DNA of 64,000 nucleotides from Aldehydirespirator sp965220645 (GCA_965220645.1 OZ244836.1:620001-684000); one strand, 5' to 3'; shown: positions 25,398 to 34,769, counted from the first letter of the stretch. Notes: a model not told the origin generated them from the letters alone. Made by a program: numbers and translations.

Positions 25398-26423
25398 ATG
25401 AAGGGCCGAAGAGGCGACGGCGCTAGGTACGTGCTGCGACGGGTGCTCACGAGCTTGCTGGTGGTGCTGGGTGTGGTGACGATCACGTTCGCGGTGTCGC
25501 GGCTGGTACCGTCTGATCCGGCCTCGCTTTATGCCGGGGCGCGGGCCCGTCCCGAGCAGGTGGAGCAGGTTCGTCGGGATCTGAACCTTGACGCTCCGGT
25601 GCTGTCGCAGTACGTGTCGTACCTGGGAGACCTCGCGCGGGGCGACCTTGGGGTGTCGTTCGCTACCAAGCGCCCGATCGCGCAGGATCTTCGCCGGTTC
25701 CTGCCGGCCACCCTGGAGTTGGCGCTGTCGGCCACTGCGCTGTCGATGCTGGTGGGGATCCCGGCGGGGGTAGCGGCTGCGGCTCGCCAACACCGCATGA
25801 GCGACACGTCCATCCGATTGTTCGCGGTCACGGGTGTGTCGGTTCCGGTCTTCTGGTCGGCGCTGCTGCTGCAGCTGCTGTTCGCGTCCAAGCTGGGGTG
25901 GCTGCCACTGGCAGGACGCACGGATTCCGCCACGGACTTCAGTGAGCCGACCGGCTTTTTCCTGCTCGATGCTGCGCTGTCGGGCAGCTGGTCCAACGTC
26001 GCCGACGTGATCGTTCATCTGGCGATGCCCGTGGCAGTCATGGCCGCCTACCCGCTGGGGTTGACCATCCGGCTGATACGGGGCGAGATGCTGGAGGTTC
26101 TGGGCAGCGACTACATCGAGGCTGCGACCGTGGCGCAGATCCCTAGGCGCACAGTGCTGGGTCGTCTGGCGCTGAAGAACGCGCTGCTGCCCGCTCTGAC
26201 CGTGTTGGGGTTGACTTTCGCGTACTCGGTGTCGAGCGCGTTCTTGGTGGAGGCAGTGTTCGCCTGGCCGGGGTTGGGCAAGTACCTGACTGACGCCGTC
26301 GTCCGGGTGGACTTCCCGGTGATCACTGCGGCTGCGCTAGCGATCACGCTGGTGTACGTGGTGGTGAACCTGGTTCTGGATCTGGTCCAAGTTCGATTGG
26401 ATCCCCGGGTGAGGCTGGGATGA
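25398..26423 (+). CDS. ABC transporter permease, DppB/OppB type
   Basis: A 341-residue inner membrane protein. Six hydrophobic helices are visible, starting at residues 10-32. The N-terminal signature VVTITFAVSRLVPSDPA and the EAA-loop region GSDYIEAATVAQIPRRTVLGRLALKNALLPALTVLG, which contacts the ATPase, are typical. The ATG at 25398 follows a 72-base gap after the decarboxylase. It forms a heterodimer with the next gene product, overlapping it by 4 bases. Confidence 0.93.
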   Translation: MKGRRGDGARYVLRRVLTSLLVVLGVVTITFAVSRLVPSDPASLYAGARARPEQVEQVRRDLNLDAPVLSQYVSYLGDLARGDLGVSFATKRPIAQDLRRFLPATLELALSATALSMLVGIPAGVAAAARQHRMSDTSIRLFAVTGVSVPVFWSALLLQLLFASKLGWLPLAGRTDSATDFSEPTGFFLLDAALSGSWSNVADVIVHLAMPVAVMAAYPLGLTIRLIRGEMLEVLGSDYIEAATVAQIPRRTVLGRLALKNALLPALTVLGLTFAYSVSSAFLVEAVFAWPGLGKYLTDAVVRVDFPVITAAALAITLVYVVVNLVLDLVQVRLDPRVRLG

Positions 26424-27340
26424 CGGGCACTGCGCCGTCGCGGGCCCGCCGGTTCGGCCCTGGCCGTCTCGGCACACGGGTGCGGATAGCGGCGCCGGGA
26501 GGCGCGGTCTGGCACTACCGCCGCAGCCGGCTGGGGATGGCCGCGGCCGCGGTTGCCTTGGTCTTCGTCCTGGCGGCGCTGTTTGCTCCGTGGCTCACGC
26601 CGTATGCGGACGCGGGCCGCGGTGTTCCCGATCTGCCGGCCCGATTGCATGGTCCCGGCTGGTCGCACTGGCTGGGCACCGACGACTTGGGCAGGGACGT
26701 GCTGGCCCGGCTGCTGTTCGGCGCCCGCACCGCGCTGGCGGTGGCCTTCGGGGTGGTGGCGCTGTCGGTCGCGGTGGGGATCTTGGTCGGCGCCGTGGCC
26801 GGCTATTTCGGACGTTGGGTCGACGAGGCGCTGATGCGGGTCACCGATACGTTCTTGGCCTTTCCCCCTTTGTTGCTTGCTGTGCTGGTGGCGGCGGCGC
26901 TGGGTGCGAGCCTCCAGAATACGATCGTCGCGATCGCGGTGTCGTGGTGGCCGTGGTACGCGCGGCAGGTGCGTTCGCAGGTGCTGAGTTTGCGTGAGCG
27001 GCCCTACATCAAGGCCCTTCAAGCCATCGGGGTGCCCCACCGGCGAATCGTCGCATTGCATGTCGTTCCCAACGCGATGGCTCCGGTGTGGGTACAAGCC
27101 ACCGCCGATCTGGGCGCGGCCGTGCTTACCGCTGCTGGCCTGAGCTTTGTGGGACTTGGGCCGCGTCCACCGACGGCGGACTGGGGAACGATGATCTCAG
27201 AGGGGCGCCAGTACGTGCTGTCGGGTCAGTGGTGGATCGCTGGCTTCGCCGGCGCGGCGATCGTCATCGTCGCCATGGCCTTCAACCTCGCAGGGGATGT
27301 TGTCCGCGACGTCACCGACCCTAAGACCAGGCAGGGCTAG
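26420..27340 (+). CDS. ABC transporter permease, DppC/OppC type
   Basis: A 306-residue permease with the N-terminal OppC_N-like cytoplasmic segment and first helix (about residues 40-60), HWLGTDDLGRDVLARLLFGARTAL, and the EAA loop LRERPYIKALQAIGVPHRRIVALHVVPNAMAP. The ATG overlaps the stop of the DppB-type gene (ATGA). Together they form the membrane channel of the transporter. Confidence 0.93.
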   Translation: MTGTAPSRARRFGPGRLGTRVRIAAPGGAVWHYRRSRLGMAAAAVALVFVLAALFAPWLTPYADAGRGVPDLPARLHGPGWSHWLGTDDLGRDVLARLLFGARTALAVAFGVVALSVAVGILVGAVAGYFGRWVDEALMRVTDTFLAFPPLLLAVLVAAALGASLQNTIVAIAVSWWPWYARQVRSQVLSLRERPYIKALQAIGVPHRRIVALHVVPNAMAPVWVQATADLGAAVLTAAGLSFVGLGPRPPTADWGTMISEGRQYVLSGQWWIAGFAGAAIVIVAMAFNLAGDVVRDVTDPKTRQG

Positions 27341-27341
27341 C

Positions 27342-27398
27342 GATGACCGCCAGCTACAGCGACGACCGCCAGCTACAGCGATGACCGCCAGCTACAGC
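27342..27398 (+). repeat. Triple 19-base tandem repeat at the start of an ABC ATPase gene
   Basis: Three copies of GATGACCGCCAGCTACAGC (27342-27360, 27361-27379 with ACG in place of ATG, and 27380-27398). Copies 1 and 3 carry an ATG. From copy 1 translation runs 13 codons to a TGA that overlaps the ATG of copy 3. As 19 is not a multiple of 3, a change in copy number would shift the upstream start relative to the gene. Confidence 0.85.
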
Positions 27399-28349
27399 GA
27401 CGAACTCGGTCCTGCGGATGGGACTGCCTTGTTGGAGGTGGAGGGGCTTCGTGTCACGTTCAATGCGCCCACCGGATCGGTTCGCGCCGTGCGGGGCGTT
27501 TCGCTGCACGTGAAGCGGGGCGAGATTCTGGGAGTGGCGGGCGAGTCCGGGTGCGGCAAGTCGGTGCTGTTCCGCGCTTTGCTCGGGCTGCTGCCAGCCA
27601 CTGCCAGCGTCGAGGGGGCCATGCAATTCGACGGCAAGCGCATGGGCATGGACGGCGCTCTGCAGGATTCGGCGGCTCTCATCTACCAGAACCCCGGCGC
27701 CACCTTGAATCCCGTGTTCACCATCGGCCAGCAGCTCCAGTTTGCGGCAGGCACCCGCGACCGCGCAGTCCTGTGTGGCCTGTTGGCCCAGGCCGGGCTC
27801 AGCCCGCCCGAGCAACTGTTGGATGCCTACCCCCATGAGTTTTCCGGCGGGATGAGCCAGCGAGCGGTGATCGCGATCGCTCTGGCCCAGGAGCCGCGGC
27901 TGCTCATCGCCGACGAGCCCACCACGGCCCTAGACGTGACAACCCAGAGCCAAGTCCTCGACCTGATCGCCGAGCTCCGGGACCGGCACCGTCTCGCGGT
28001 GGTGCTCATTAGCCATGATCTGGCCGTCATCCAACGAGTCTGCAATCGAGTCATTGTGCTCTACGCCGGACAAGTCGTAGAGACCGGCGCCACGGCCCGG
28101 GTGCTGACCGCGCCCGCCCATCCCTACACCCAAGCTCTGTTCGCGTCAGTGCCCCGACCTGAGGCCGTTGGCACACAGCTCGCCTCCATACCTGGACTAG
28201 TCCCTGACGGCCGCCATGAGATCTCCGGCTGCGCCTTCGCCCCCCGCTGCCCTCACAGTCGCGACGCCTGCCGTGCAGACCAGCCCGCCCTTCACCCACT
28301 CGGGGCGACCCACAGCGCTGCCTGTGTCCTTCTGGATCCGCGCAGATGA
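27381..28349 (+). CDS. ABC transporter ATP-binding protein, DppD/OppD type
   Basis: A 322-residue ATPase: Walker A GESGCGKS (about residue 50), Q-loop LIYQNPG, signature FSGGMSQRA, Walker B LLIADEPTTALD and switch His in VLISHDLAV. The C-terminal oligopeptide-transporter extension has the Cys cluster CAFAPRCPHSRDAC, which in DppD-type proteins can bind an iron-sulfur cluster. The ATG at 27381 lies in the third copy of a 19-base repeat and is chosen because it reads into ELGPADGTALLEVEGLRV. The stop overlaps the next ATG. Confidence 0.93.
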   Translation: MTASYSDELGPADGTALLEVEGLRVTFNAPTGSVRAVRGVSLHVKRGEILGVAGESGCGKSVLFRALLGLLPATASVEGAMQFDGKRMGMDGALQDSAALIYQNPGATLNPVFTIGQQLQFAAGTRDRAVLCGLLAQAGLSPPEQLLDAYPHEFSGGMSQRAVIAIALAQEPRLLIADEPTTALDVTTQSQVLDLIAELRDRHRLAVVLISHDLAVIQRVCNRVIVLYAGQVVETGATARVLTAPAHPYTQALFASVPRPEAVGTQLASIPGLVPDGRHEISGCAFAPRCPHSRDACRADQPALHPLGATHSAACVLLDPRR

Positions 28350-29122
28350 GTCCGCTGCTGTCGATCCGGGGCCTGCGGGTCGAGTACCAGGGCCACCACG
28401 GCGGCCAGCGACGCTCGGTCACGGCGATCAAGAATCTGCACCTGGATGTGTTCAACGCCGAGACGCTCGCGGTGGTGGGGGAATCGGGTGCGGGCAAGTC
28501 CACCCTGGCCGAGTCAGTGGTCGGCCTTGCACGTCCCACAACCGGCAGCATTCACTTCGACGGCCAGGAACTGATCGGTCTGCGAGGCCGACACAGACGC
28601 GAAACGCGACGCAGGATCCAGATGGTCGCTCAGAATCCCCTGCTCTCGCTCAGTCCCCGCAGACACATCTCAGCCCAGATCGAGGAACCTCTAGGAGTCC
28701 ACACCAGCCTCAGCCGCACAGAGCGCCGAGATCGGGCCGACGAGATGTTCGCCTCGTTAGGTCTGAGCCCGGCTGTTCGCGGTCGCTACCCCCACGAGTT
28801 GAGCGGCGGCCAGGCTCAGCGCGCCGTGCTTGCCCGGGCGCTGGTCCTGGAACCGACGATGATCATCTTCGACGAAGCCACCTCCGCTCTTGACGTGTCG
28901 GTCCAGGCCGGCGTCCTCAACCTCCTGCAACAGCTCAAGACCGATCGCGCATTGACCTATCTCTTCATAACCCACGATCTAGGTGTCGCTCGGCATCTCG
29001 CGGACCGCATCGCCGTCATGCGGGCTGGCGAGATCGTCGAACAGCAGCTGACTCAAGCGCTGTTCGCCAACCCCCAGCACCCCTACACGCGCGCTCTGCT
29101 CGGTTCCTCACTGACCGTCTAG
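28346..29122 (+). CDS. ABC transporter ATP-binding protein, DppF/OppF-like but short
   Basis: A 258-residue ATPase: Walker A GESGAGKS, Q-loop MVAQNPL, signature LSGGQAQRA, Walker B MIIFDEATSALD, switch ITHDLGV. It ends about 60 residues earlier than usual OppF proteins and lacks the C-terminal Cys-containing extension that its partner has. It is the last gene of the operon (ATGA overlap with the previous gene) and would pair with it as the ATPase heterodimer. Confidence 0.92.
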   Translation: MSPLLSIRGLRVEYQGHHGGQRRSVTAIKNLHLDVFNAETLAVVGESGAGKSTLAESVVGLARPTTGSIHFDGQELIGLRGRHRRETRRRIQMVAQNPLLSLSPRRHISAQIEEPLGVHTSLSRTERRDRADEMFASLGLSPAVRGRYPHELSGGQAQRAVLARALVLEPTMIIFDEATSALDVSVQAGVLNLLQQLKTDRALTYLFITHDLGVARHLADRIAVMRAGEIVEQQLTQALFANPQHPYTRALLGSSLTV

Positions 29123-29194
29123 CGGACAGGACTGCAGTCACTCCGAAGCCGATGCATATCGCCGATGCATATCAATGTGAAGGGAACGCTGCCG

Positions 29195-29252
29195 CGATGC
29201 GGGCCGATCCTGAGTCATCGTGTACCGAATCTTGTACCGATTCCTGGTCCCA
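29195..29252 (+). mobile_element. 5'-end remnant of the integrase-core IS
   Basis: These 58 bases match the right end of the IS at 37782-38922 read in reverse, including the start codon region (GTGTACCGAATCTTGTACCG). Homology stops abruptly at CCTGG and the sequence passes into a different transposase fragment. Confidence 0.8.
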
Positions 29253-29702
29253 GGGATGGAGCGCGAAACCCCTGGTCAGCGCCCAACGCGCCTAGCCCTT
29301 AGCTTTGGCAGAGCCCCGCGGAGGTTCACTCTGGCCGAAGAGTTCGCGGGAGCCACGGTACGCATAGCCCACAACAGCACCGACGAAGAACGCGAATCGG
29401 ACCGTCGCCGCACCGTATTCCTCAGAGTGTGCCCGGAATCCTGTCCCGAGCATCGTGACTTCTTCGCATTTCGCGAAGACGCCGAGTCAATCAACTCGAC
29501 CCACAAGTCTCACCTCGACGACGATCGTGTTCGCTACAAGGGCAGAATCCGAAACCGGCTCCACTTGATCGCCAACCGGCAGAGCGAAAACGACAAGAAC
29601 ATGTACGGCTATCTCATCAAGAGAGGCGACATGGCCGCCTACCGAAGGCGGTTCACCTACAAGCCCATACGATGGCAAGATCAGCTCCCTAAGGCAGCTT
29701 GA
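29253..29702 (+). pseudogene. Transposase-like C-terminal fragment
   Basis: An open frame of about 150 residues, in frame with the IS remnant before it. The core FFAFREDAESINSTHKSHLDDD followed by NRLHLIANRQ resembles YGLREDSESNISTYKRTLHHG of the fragment at 48063-48893. Both look like the C-terminal end of the same DDE-type transposase family, which I cannot name. It has no start of its own and is a chimera made by insertion. Confidence 0.6.
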
Positions 29703-30044
29703 CGCCACCAAACCGCGGCGCAGCCACATCACCTCGCCGGCAAGCGCGTCCAGCCCCGACAACCGGGACAGCCCAGCTGTCTAAAGGGCACATCGGCACC
29801 CCTCCTGGCTCTCCCTAAGCCGTCAACTGCAGGCGGCCAGACCTCTAAGATGCACTCGGGGACTAACGCACCAATTTACGCACCGGCCCCGCCCTCGTGG
29901 GGTCGGTGCGTAAGTCGAAGATCGTTGAAATTGCAACGATTCTTGCGGGTGGGGATTTGGGCCGTGAAACGGATTTCTTGTATAGCGAAACGGATTTGGT
30001 GCGGTCGGGCCACGGCATGTAGCCCCGCCCCAGCGTTTACCTAG
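29703..30044. other. Gap with a strong hairpin and a dispersed repeat
   Basis: No gene is seen. The arms TTACGCACCGGCCCC (29876-29890) and 29899-29913 form a 15-base-pair stem with one mismatch around an 8-base loop. The loop contains part of the dispersed sequence CGCCCTCGTGG, which recurs at 39067 and 49072. AAACGGATT occurs twice between 29970 and 30010. Confidence 0.6.
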
Positions 30045-30361
30045 GTCAGAGGGGGTATGGGACAGCAGAGCGATGCGCTTGGGCGTAGCGCCTGTTCTGT
30101 TCCGCTTGCTGGCCGTGGCGCGCCGCGATGGCGCCGAGAAGGGTCCGGTCCTCGTCGGCGAGGGCTGATCAGTCGTTGTGTCGACGCAGCACTGTGAGCT
30201 GGTGGCGCAGCACGATGATCTCGAGGTCCTTCGAGCGGCCTGAGCGCACAGTGAGCCGAGCCAGTGACGCCAGGAATCGGTACAAGATTCGGTACACGAG
30301 GACTCAGCATCGGCCCGCATCGCCGCAGGTCAACGACCACGGCCGAGTTTCCGGCACCCAC
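30045..30361 (-). mobile_element. Integrase-core IS, 5' fragment (decayed)
   Basis: About 300 bases match the right end and transposase start of the IS at 37782-38922, including the terminal GCACCCAC ending at 30361. Translated in reverse it gives MYRILYRFLASLARLTVRSG and IIVLRHQL, then stops after about 60 residues. The rest of the IS is missing. Confidence 0.8.
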
Positions 30362-30793
30362 ACGCGGCGACAGCGAGGTCGACTACCAACAGATTCGGCC
30401 TCGTGACCGCCTGCGGGTCATGCTCGACGAAGGCGAACACCCGGGGGTGTTCGACCGTTCCATGCGCCGTGGTGTTGTCAGCTTCTATCGAACCGTCGCG
30501 ATCCGCGAGCTTGGGGCCCGGGTTCCAGCGAGCATGCGCATTGCGTGACGGTTCGAACACGGGGCAGCGTCGTGCACGTCGGCGGCGATGCAGTCTCCCG
30601 GTGGCTGGAGTACCCGGTGACCGCTGCGGCGCCCAGAAGCACTCGCCGCAGCGGTCAGTCCCCTCTGGCAGACGTGCCCGAGGATGCCGTCGAATTGGTG
30701 ATCATCCCGCCCGACACATACCAACGAGCCCGCGATGCCGCTGCCGAGCAACGAGATACAGCGCTGCGTGGTTGGCTCTGCGCCGAGGTCTGA
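30362..30793 (+). other. Unrecognised open stretch between an IS remnant and the ROK regulator
   Basis: Two short consecutive frames are open: one ending at 30548 (IRPRDRLRVMLDEGEHPGVF within it) and one at 30545-30793 of 82 residues ending in IIPPDTYQRARDAAAEQR. They overlap by a few bases, as real genes or a frameshifted gene might. I do not recognise a family and there is no convincing ribosome binding site. They may be what is left of a gene interrupted by the IS. Confidence 0.3.
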
Positions 30794-30853
30794 ACCCGAT
30801 CGCGGCCGCGGCGCACTTCGTCACCAAGTGCACGGTTCCGTTTGCTGCGCCGG

Positions 30854-32167
30854 CTAGTTGAGGGTTAGGGGTGTTGTCGATGCTGGATCCGCGAGCACTC
30901 GTGTGAGCACCACGGCCGCGCCGCCTCGAACGGCTGCGTCGTAGATCTGTGTGGATGCCAGCACGGGGTAGTGGACCTTGCGCCGGCCGATGACGCGGGC
31001 GTTGAGATGGTCGGTGACGGCGTCGTTCATCCACGGCAGCAGCTCGGCCAGGAAACCGCCGACGATGATCGCTTCGGGATCGAGGAGGTTGACCAGCGCG
31101 TCGATCCCGACCGCGAGGCTTGCCCCGACGCTTGCGATCGCGTCCGTGGGGCCAGGATCGCCGGCCCTGAGGCGCTCAATCAGCGCATCCAGCCAGATTC
31201 GTGCTGTGCCGGGGTTCTGCGCCATCCAGGAGTCGATCCCGGTCACGTCGCGCACCGCTTCCTTGCCGACGAATGCGACCAGGCAGCCGCGGGCGCCGCA
31301 GCCGCACCGCGGCCCGTCGGGGTCGACGAGGAGGTGGCCGAACTGTCCGCCGAAGCCGTGGCTGCCCTCGAAGAGCTGCCCGTCGAGAATCACGCCAGCG
31401 CCGACGGCGGCACCGCCGTAGACGTACACGAAGTTGTCGAACCCGCGTCCGACGCCGGTCCAGCGCGAACCGACCGCCGCCAGGTCGGCCTCGTTGTAGA
31501 TCCCTATGGCGAGTTCGGGCCGGCCGAGGTCGCGTCGGACCATGTCGACGAGATCGACGTCGCTCCAGCCGAGGTCATAGGAGACCCGCAGCTGGCCGGT
31601 TGCGTCGATGAGTCCTGCTACCCCCAGCCCCACGCCTACGGCGACCAGGCCCTCAGTCGAGAGGTGTGTCAGTGCCCGGTTTGTGAGTTCGACGAGTGCG
31701 GTGGTCGCGGCTTCGGGGCCCAGCGCTGCGTAGTCGTTCTCGACCGTCTCACCGAAGCGGGCATCTCCCGCCAGGTCCAGGGCCGCGACCTTTACGTAGT
31801 CGACGCCGATCTCGAGGCCGAGCGCAGCGATATGATCGCCGCTCACTCGAACCAGGGTCGGCGGCCTGCCGATGCTGCCGCGAGCAGGCGCTGGGGACTC
31901 GGTCAAGATGCCGAGAGCACACAGGTCGCCGACCAGAGTGGACACCGTGCTCTTGTTGAACCCGGTGTCCCTCACGATCTGCGCCCGCGAGCAGGGTCCG
32001 TTGTCGACGACGTGGCCCGCTACGAGGGCGAGGTTGTGGTGGCGGACCGACTCCTGGCGGGCAGGACTCGTCCGTCGATTGGTGGCCAGGGTTGCGCTCC
32101 GGTTGCCGGCTGAGTTCGGTCCAACCGCCCCGCGTGCGGGTCGCAGCGTCGCTTCCTTAGCCACCAC
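30854..32167 (-). CDS. ROK family transcriptional repressor
   Basis: A 437-residue regulator. Residues about 38-85 form a MarR-like winged helix (NGPCSRAQIVRDTGFNKSTVSTLVGDL), then comes a ROK sugar-kinase-like domain with VGLGVAGLID and GQFGHLLVDPDGPRCGCGARGCLVAF. The latter contains the three-Cys zinc motif, although the Glu that normally follows is replaced. The gene is divergent from a sugar-type ABC operon (162-base gap), the usual arrangement for a NagC/XylR-like repressor of that operon, released by the imported sugar or its phosphate. Confidence 0.9.
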   Translation of the reverse strand: MVAKEATLRPARGAVGPNSAGNRSATLATNRRTSPARQESVRHHNLALVAGHVVDNGPCSRAQIVRDTGFNKSTVSTLVGDLCALGILTESPAPARGSIGRPPTLVRVSGDHIAALGLEIGVDYVKVAALDLAGDARFGETVENDYAALGPEAATTALVELTNRALTHLSTEGLVAVGVGLGVAGLIDATGQLRVSYDLGWSDVDLVDMVRRDLGRPELAIGIYNEADLAAVGSRWTGVGRGFDNFVYVYGGAAVGAGVILDGQLFEGSHGFGGQFGHLLVDPDGPRCGCGARGCLVAFVGKEAVRDVTGIDSWMAQNPGTARIWLDALIERLRAGDPGPTDAIASVGASLAVGIDALVNLLDPEAIIVGGFLAELLPWMNDAVTDHLNARVIGRRKVHYPVLASTQIYDAAVRGGAAVVLTRVLADPASTTPLTLN

Positions 32168-32240
32168 CGAACACTACCCCGCAGTGAACTTGGGACTTCT
32201 GGGCGGCCGCAGTGGGCGCATTCGTCGGCGCGAGATCCGA

Positions 32241-32282
32241 TTGACCAGACTTTTTCCGCATGGTACGTTCTAATTCGTCTGG
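32241..32282 (+). promoter_or_regulatory. Candidate promoter and operator of the sugar-type ABC operon
   Basis: TTGACC (32241-32246), a 17-base spacer and TACGTT (32264-32269) fit a sigma-70 type promoter. The same stretch is bounded by CCAGAC (32245-32250) and its inverted copy GTCTGG (32277-32282), a possible half-site pair for the divergent ROK repressor. GAGGAGGGGG at 32313-32322 is the ribosome binding site. Confidence 0.45.
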
Positions 32283-32328
32283 ATCGGTGATCCAGCCTCT
32301 AGCCCGTCGTCCGAGGAGGGGGACTCTG

Positions 32329-33825
32329 ATGATCAGAACAGGAAAGCAATCGCGCTGGTGGCTGCGCATTCTGTGCGTCGCACTTGTCACGTGTGTCTTC
32401 GCCGCGAGCTGCGGCGGCGACGACGATGCTGCGGGAGAACCGCAGACCGCTCCCAGCGATGCCCAGGTTCCATCGGAGGAACCACAAGCAACCGACGAAG
32501 CGGAGGCAGACGAACCGGAAGCCGGCGACGAACCGCAGCCGGTGGAGGAACCGCAGGCAGCCGAAGAACCGCAGACCATTACCGTCGCGTTCAATGCCGC
32601 CGGTGACTTCCCGGAGCCCAAGACCACGCTGAACGCGGCCAAGGAGTCGTTCGAGGCCGCCAATCCGGGTGTGACGGTCGAGTTGGTGCAGGAGGTGGCC
32701 CAGGACGCCGACTTCCACACCAAGCTCCAGCTCCAACTGAGTTCGGGCGGTGACGTTCCCGACGTGATGTACTACGCGCCGAGCTGGATCGCGGGTGACG
32801 CCGCGGCCGGCTATCTCTCACCGCTCGACGACGACCTCGCCGGATGGGATGAGTGGACCTCGGCGTTCCCTCAGGCCGTACGGGACGGCGCGGTCAGCGA
32901 CGACGGCCACACCTACGGAGTGCCGCTGTCGTCCAACAGCATCGGCATCTGGTACAACCGCAACGTCTTCGCCGAAGCCGGACTGCCCGAGCAATGGCAG
33001 CCCGAGTCGTGGGCCGACCTGAGAGCGGCCGCCGAGACAATCCAGGCCGCGCTTCCCGGCGTGATTCCCGCCCACTTCTATGTCGGCAAGGCGTCCGGTC
33101 CTACCGACGCGATCCTGAAGACGTTCCAACCGCTGCTGTACGGCACCGGCGACACGCTGTTCGACTTTGGCACCGGCCTGTGGCAGCCCGCAGGCGACGG
33201 CTTCATCGACACCATGACCTTCATCGCCGACCACTATGCCGACGGTCTCGCCGCTCCCGAGGAGGACGTGCTCAGCCCGAACATCTGGGCGCAGCTCGGT
33301 CCCTGGATGCAGGGGAACCAACTGGGATTCGCGGTCGACGGCAACTGGATGTCGTTCGCGTGGGTCGAGGGCGGTCCCAACGAGTGGCCCGAGTGGGGTG
33401 AGCGGCTCGGTGTCGCCGCCGTCCCGAACCAGGACGGTGACGGCTTCACGACTATGGCCGTGCGAGGGTGGACGCTGGCGCGGGCCGCCGGTAGCGACTC
33501 GCCGGACCTGGCGTTCGAGTTCATCAAGCATGTGGCGAGCAAGGATCTGGCCCTCGGTTACTCGGTGAACTCGGGCCAGCTCGCAGTCCGCTCCGACGTG
33601 CTGACCGACTCCGCATACGCGCAGCGTCCCACCGTTCCGGAGTTCAGCGCGCTGCTCGAGTATGCCGCCTACGTGCCCCAGACCGAGGAGAACGCCAAGG
33701 TCGAGCTGCTCATCGGCGAACTGGTGGAGGCGGTGGCTCTGGGCGCCATGACGCCTCAGGAAGCGGCTGATGCCTACAACGCACAGATGGAGGACCTGGT
33801 CGGCAGCGACCTGTACGCAGGCTGA
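32329..33825 (+). CDS. ABC transporter substrate-binding lipoprotein, sugar family (SBP family 1)
   Basis: A 498-residue lipoprotein: signal peptide with lipobox ending FAASC (Cys about residue 27), a Pro/Glu/Asp/Gln-rich linker of about 50 residues with repeated EEPQ-type units, then a UgpB/MalE-type binding domain. Family segments include SSGGDVPDVMYYAPSWIAGDAAAGYL, VPLSSNSIGIWYNRNVFAEAGLPE and WMQGNQLGFAVDGNWM. The start follows a strong ribosome binding site. It is first in an operon with two MalF/MalG-type permeases; the sugar is unknown. Confidence 0.92.
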   Translation: MIRTGKQSRWWLRILCVALVTCVFAASCGGDDDAAGEPQTAPSDAQVPSEEPQATDEAEADEPEAGDEPQPVEEPQAAEEPQTITVAFNAAGDFPEPKTTLNAAKESFEAANPGVTVELVQEVAQDADFHTKLQLQLSSGGDVPDVMYYAPSWIAGDAAAGYLSPLDDDLAGWDEWTSAFPQAVRDGAVSDDGHTYGVPLSSNSIGIWYNRNVFAEAGLPEQWQPESWADLRAAAETIQAALPGVIPAHFYVGKASGPTDAILKTFQPLLYGTGDTLFDFGTGLWQPAGDGFIDTMTFIADHYADGLAAPEEDVLSPNIWAQLGPWMQGNQLGFAVDGNWMSFAWVEGGPNEWPEWGERLGVAAVPNQDGDGFTTMAVRGWTLARAAGSDSPDLAFEFIKHVASKDLALGYSVNSGQLAVRSDVLTDSAYAQRPTVPEFSALLEYAAYVPQTEENAKVELLIGELVEAVALGAMTPQEAADAYNAQMEDLVGSDLYAG

Positions 33826-33842
33826 GTAGACTCGCCGGCTCG

Positions 33843-34769
33843 GTGCTGGTCGCTGAACGGGACGCCGGAGAGCGGCTGCGAGACGCCGGGGAGCGGCTGC
33901 GCCGGTCGAGTCGATGGGCTGTCCCCATGGCTCCCGCGGTGCTGCTGCTGTCGCTGTTCGTCGTCGTGCCGACGGGGTACGCCCTCTACATCTCGTTCAC
34001 TGACACCAGGCTGACCGGCCGCGAGGCCCGCGACCCTTCCTGGATCGGTCTCGACAACTTCCGCAAGCTGATCGAGTCCGGCGACCTGGCCCATTCGGTC
34101 TGGCTCACGCTGATCTTCGTTGTCTTCTCGGCTCTCATCGGCCAGAACCTGCTGGGCCTCGTGCTGGCGCTGATGCTCGAGAACCGCAACAGGATCATGC
34201 GGGCGATGGTGGTGATCACGGTGCTGTCCGCCTACGTGTTCCCAGAGATCGTCCCCGGGTTCATGTGGGCGTCGTTCCTGGCTTCCGACGGGCTGCTCAA
34301 CGACATCCTGCCAATCTTCGGCCTTCCCGAGCAGCGTCTACTGTTCGACCACCCGATGGTCGCGGTAATCGCGGCCGACGTGTGGCGGGCAACGGCGTTC
34401 TCGCTGATGGTCTATCTGGCTGCGCTCGGCGACCTCGACCGCGAGTACCTCGACGCGGCCAAGGTCGACGGTGCCGGCTACCTGCGGACGGTATGGCACA
34501 TCAAGCTGCCGCTGCTTCGGCGGACCGCGTTCACCAATCTGATGCTGATCACGCTGCCGACCCTGTCGGTGTTCACCATGGTCTTCGCACTCACCGGCGG
34601 AGGTCCCGGCGACGCCAGCGAGACCTTGCCACTGTTGATGTACAATCAGGCGTTCCGGCTCCAGGAGCTTGCCTACGGCACCGCGATCTCGGTGGTCCTG
34701 CTGGCTATCGGCGCGGTCTTGTCGGTGCTGTATCTGGTCGTCCTGCGCCCCGCGGAGGTTCACCGGTGA
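33843..34769 (+). CDS. ABC transporter permease, MalF/UgpA type
   Basis: A 308-residue permease with a GTG start 17 bases after the binding protein stop. The N-terminus has two copies of ERLRDAGERLR-like sequence before the first helix (about residues 25-45). The EAA-loop is DREYLDAAKVDGAGYLRTVWHIKLPLLR. The stop overlaps the GTG of the next permease gene. It forms half of the transporter channel. Confidence 0.92.
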   Translation: MLVAERDAGERLRDAGERLRRSSRWAVPMAPAVLLLSLFVVVPTGYALYISFTDTRLTGREARDPSWIGLDNFRKLIESGDLAHSVWLTLIFVVFSALIGQNLLGLVLALMLENRNRIMRAMVVITVLSAYVFPEIVPGFMWASFLASDGLLNDILPIFGLPEQRLLFDHPMVAVIAADVWRATAFSLMVYLAALGDLDREYLDAAKVDGAGYLRTVWHIKLPLLRRTAFTNLMLITLPTLSVFTMVFALTGGGPGDASETLPLLMYNQAFRLQELAYGTAISVVLLAIGAVLSVLYLVVLRPAEVHR

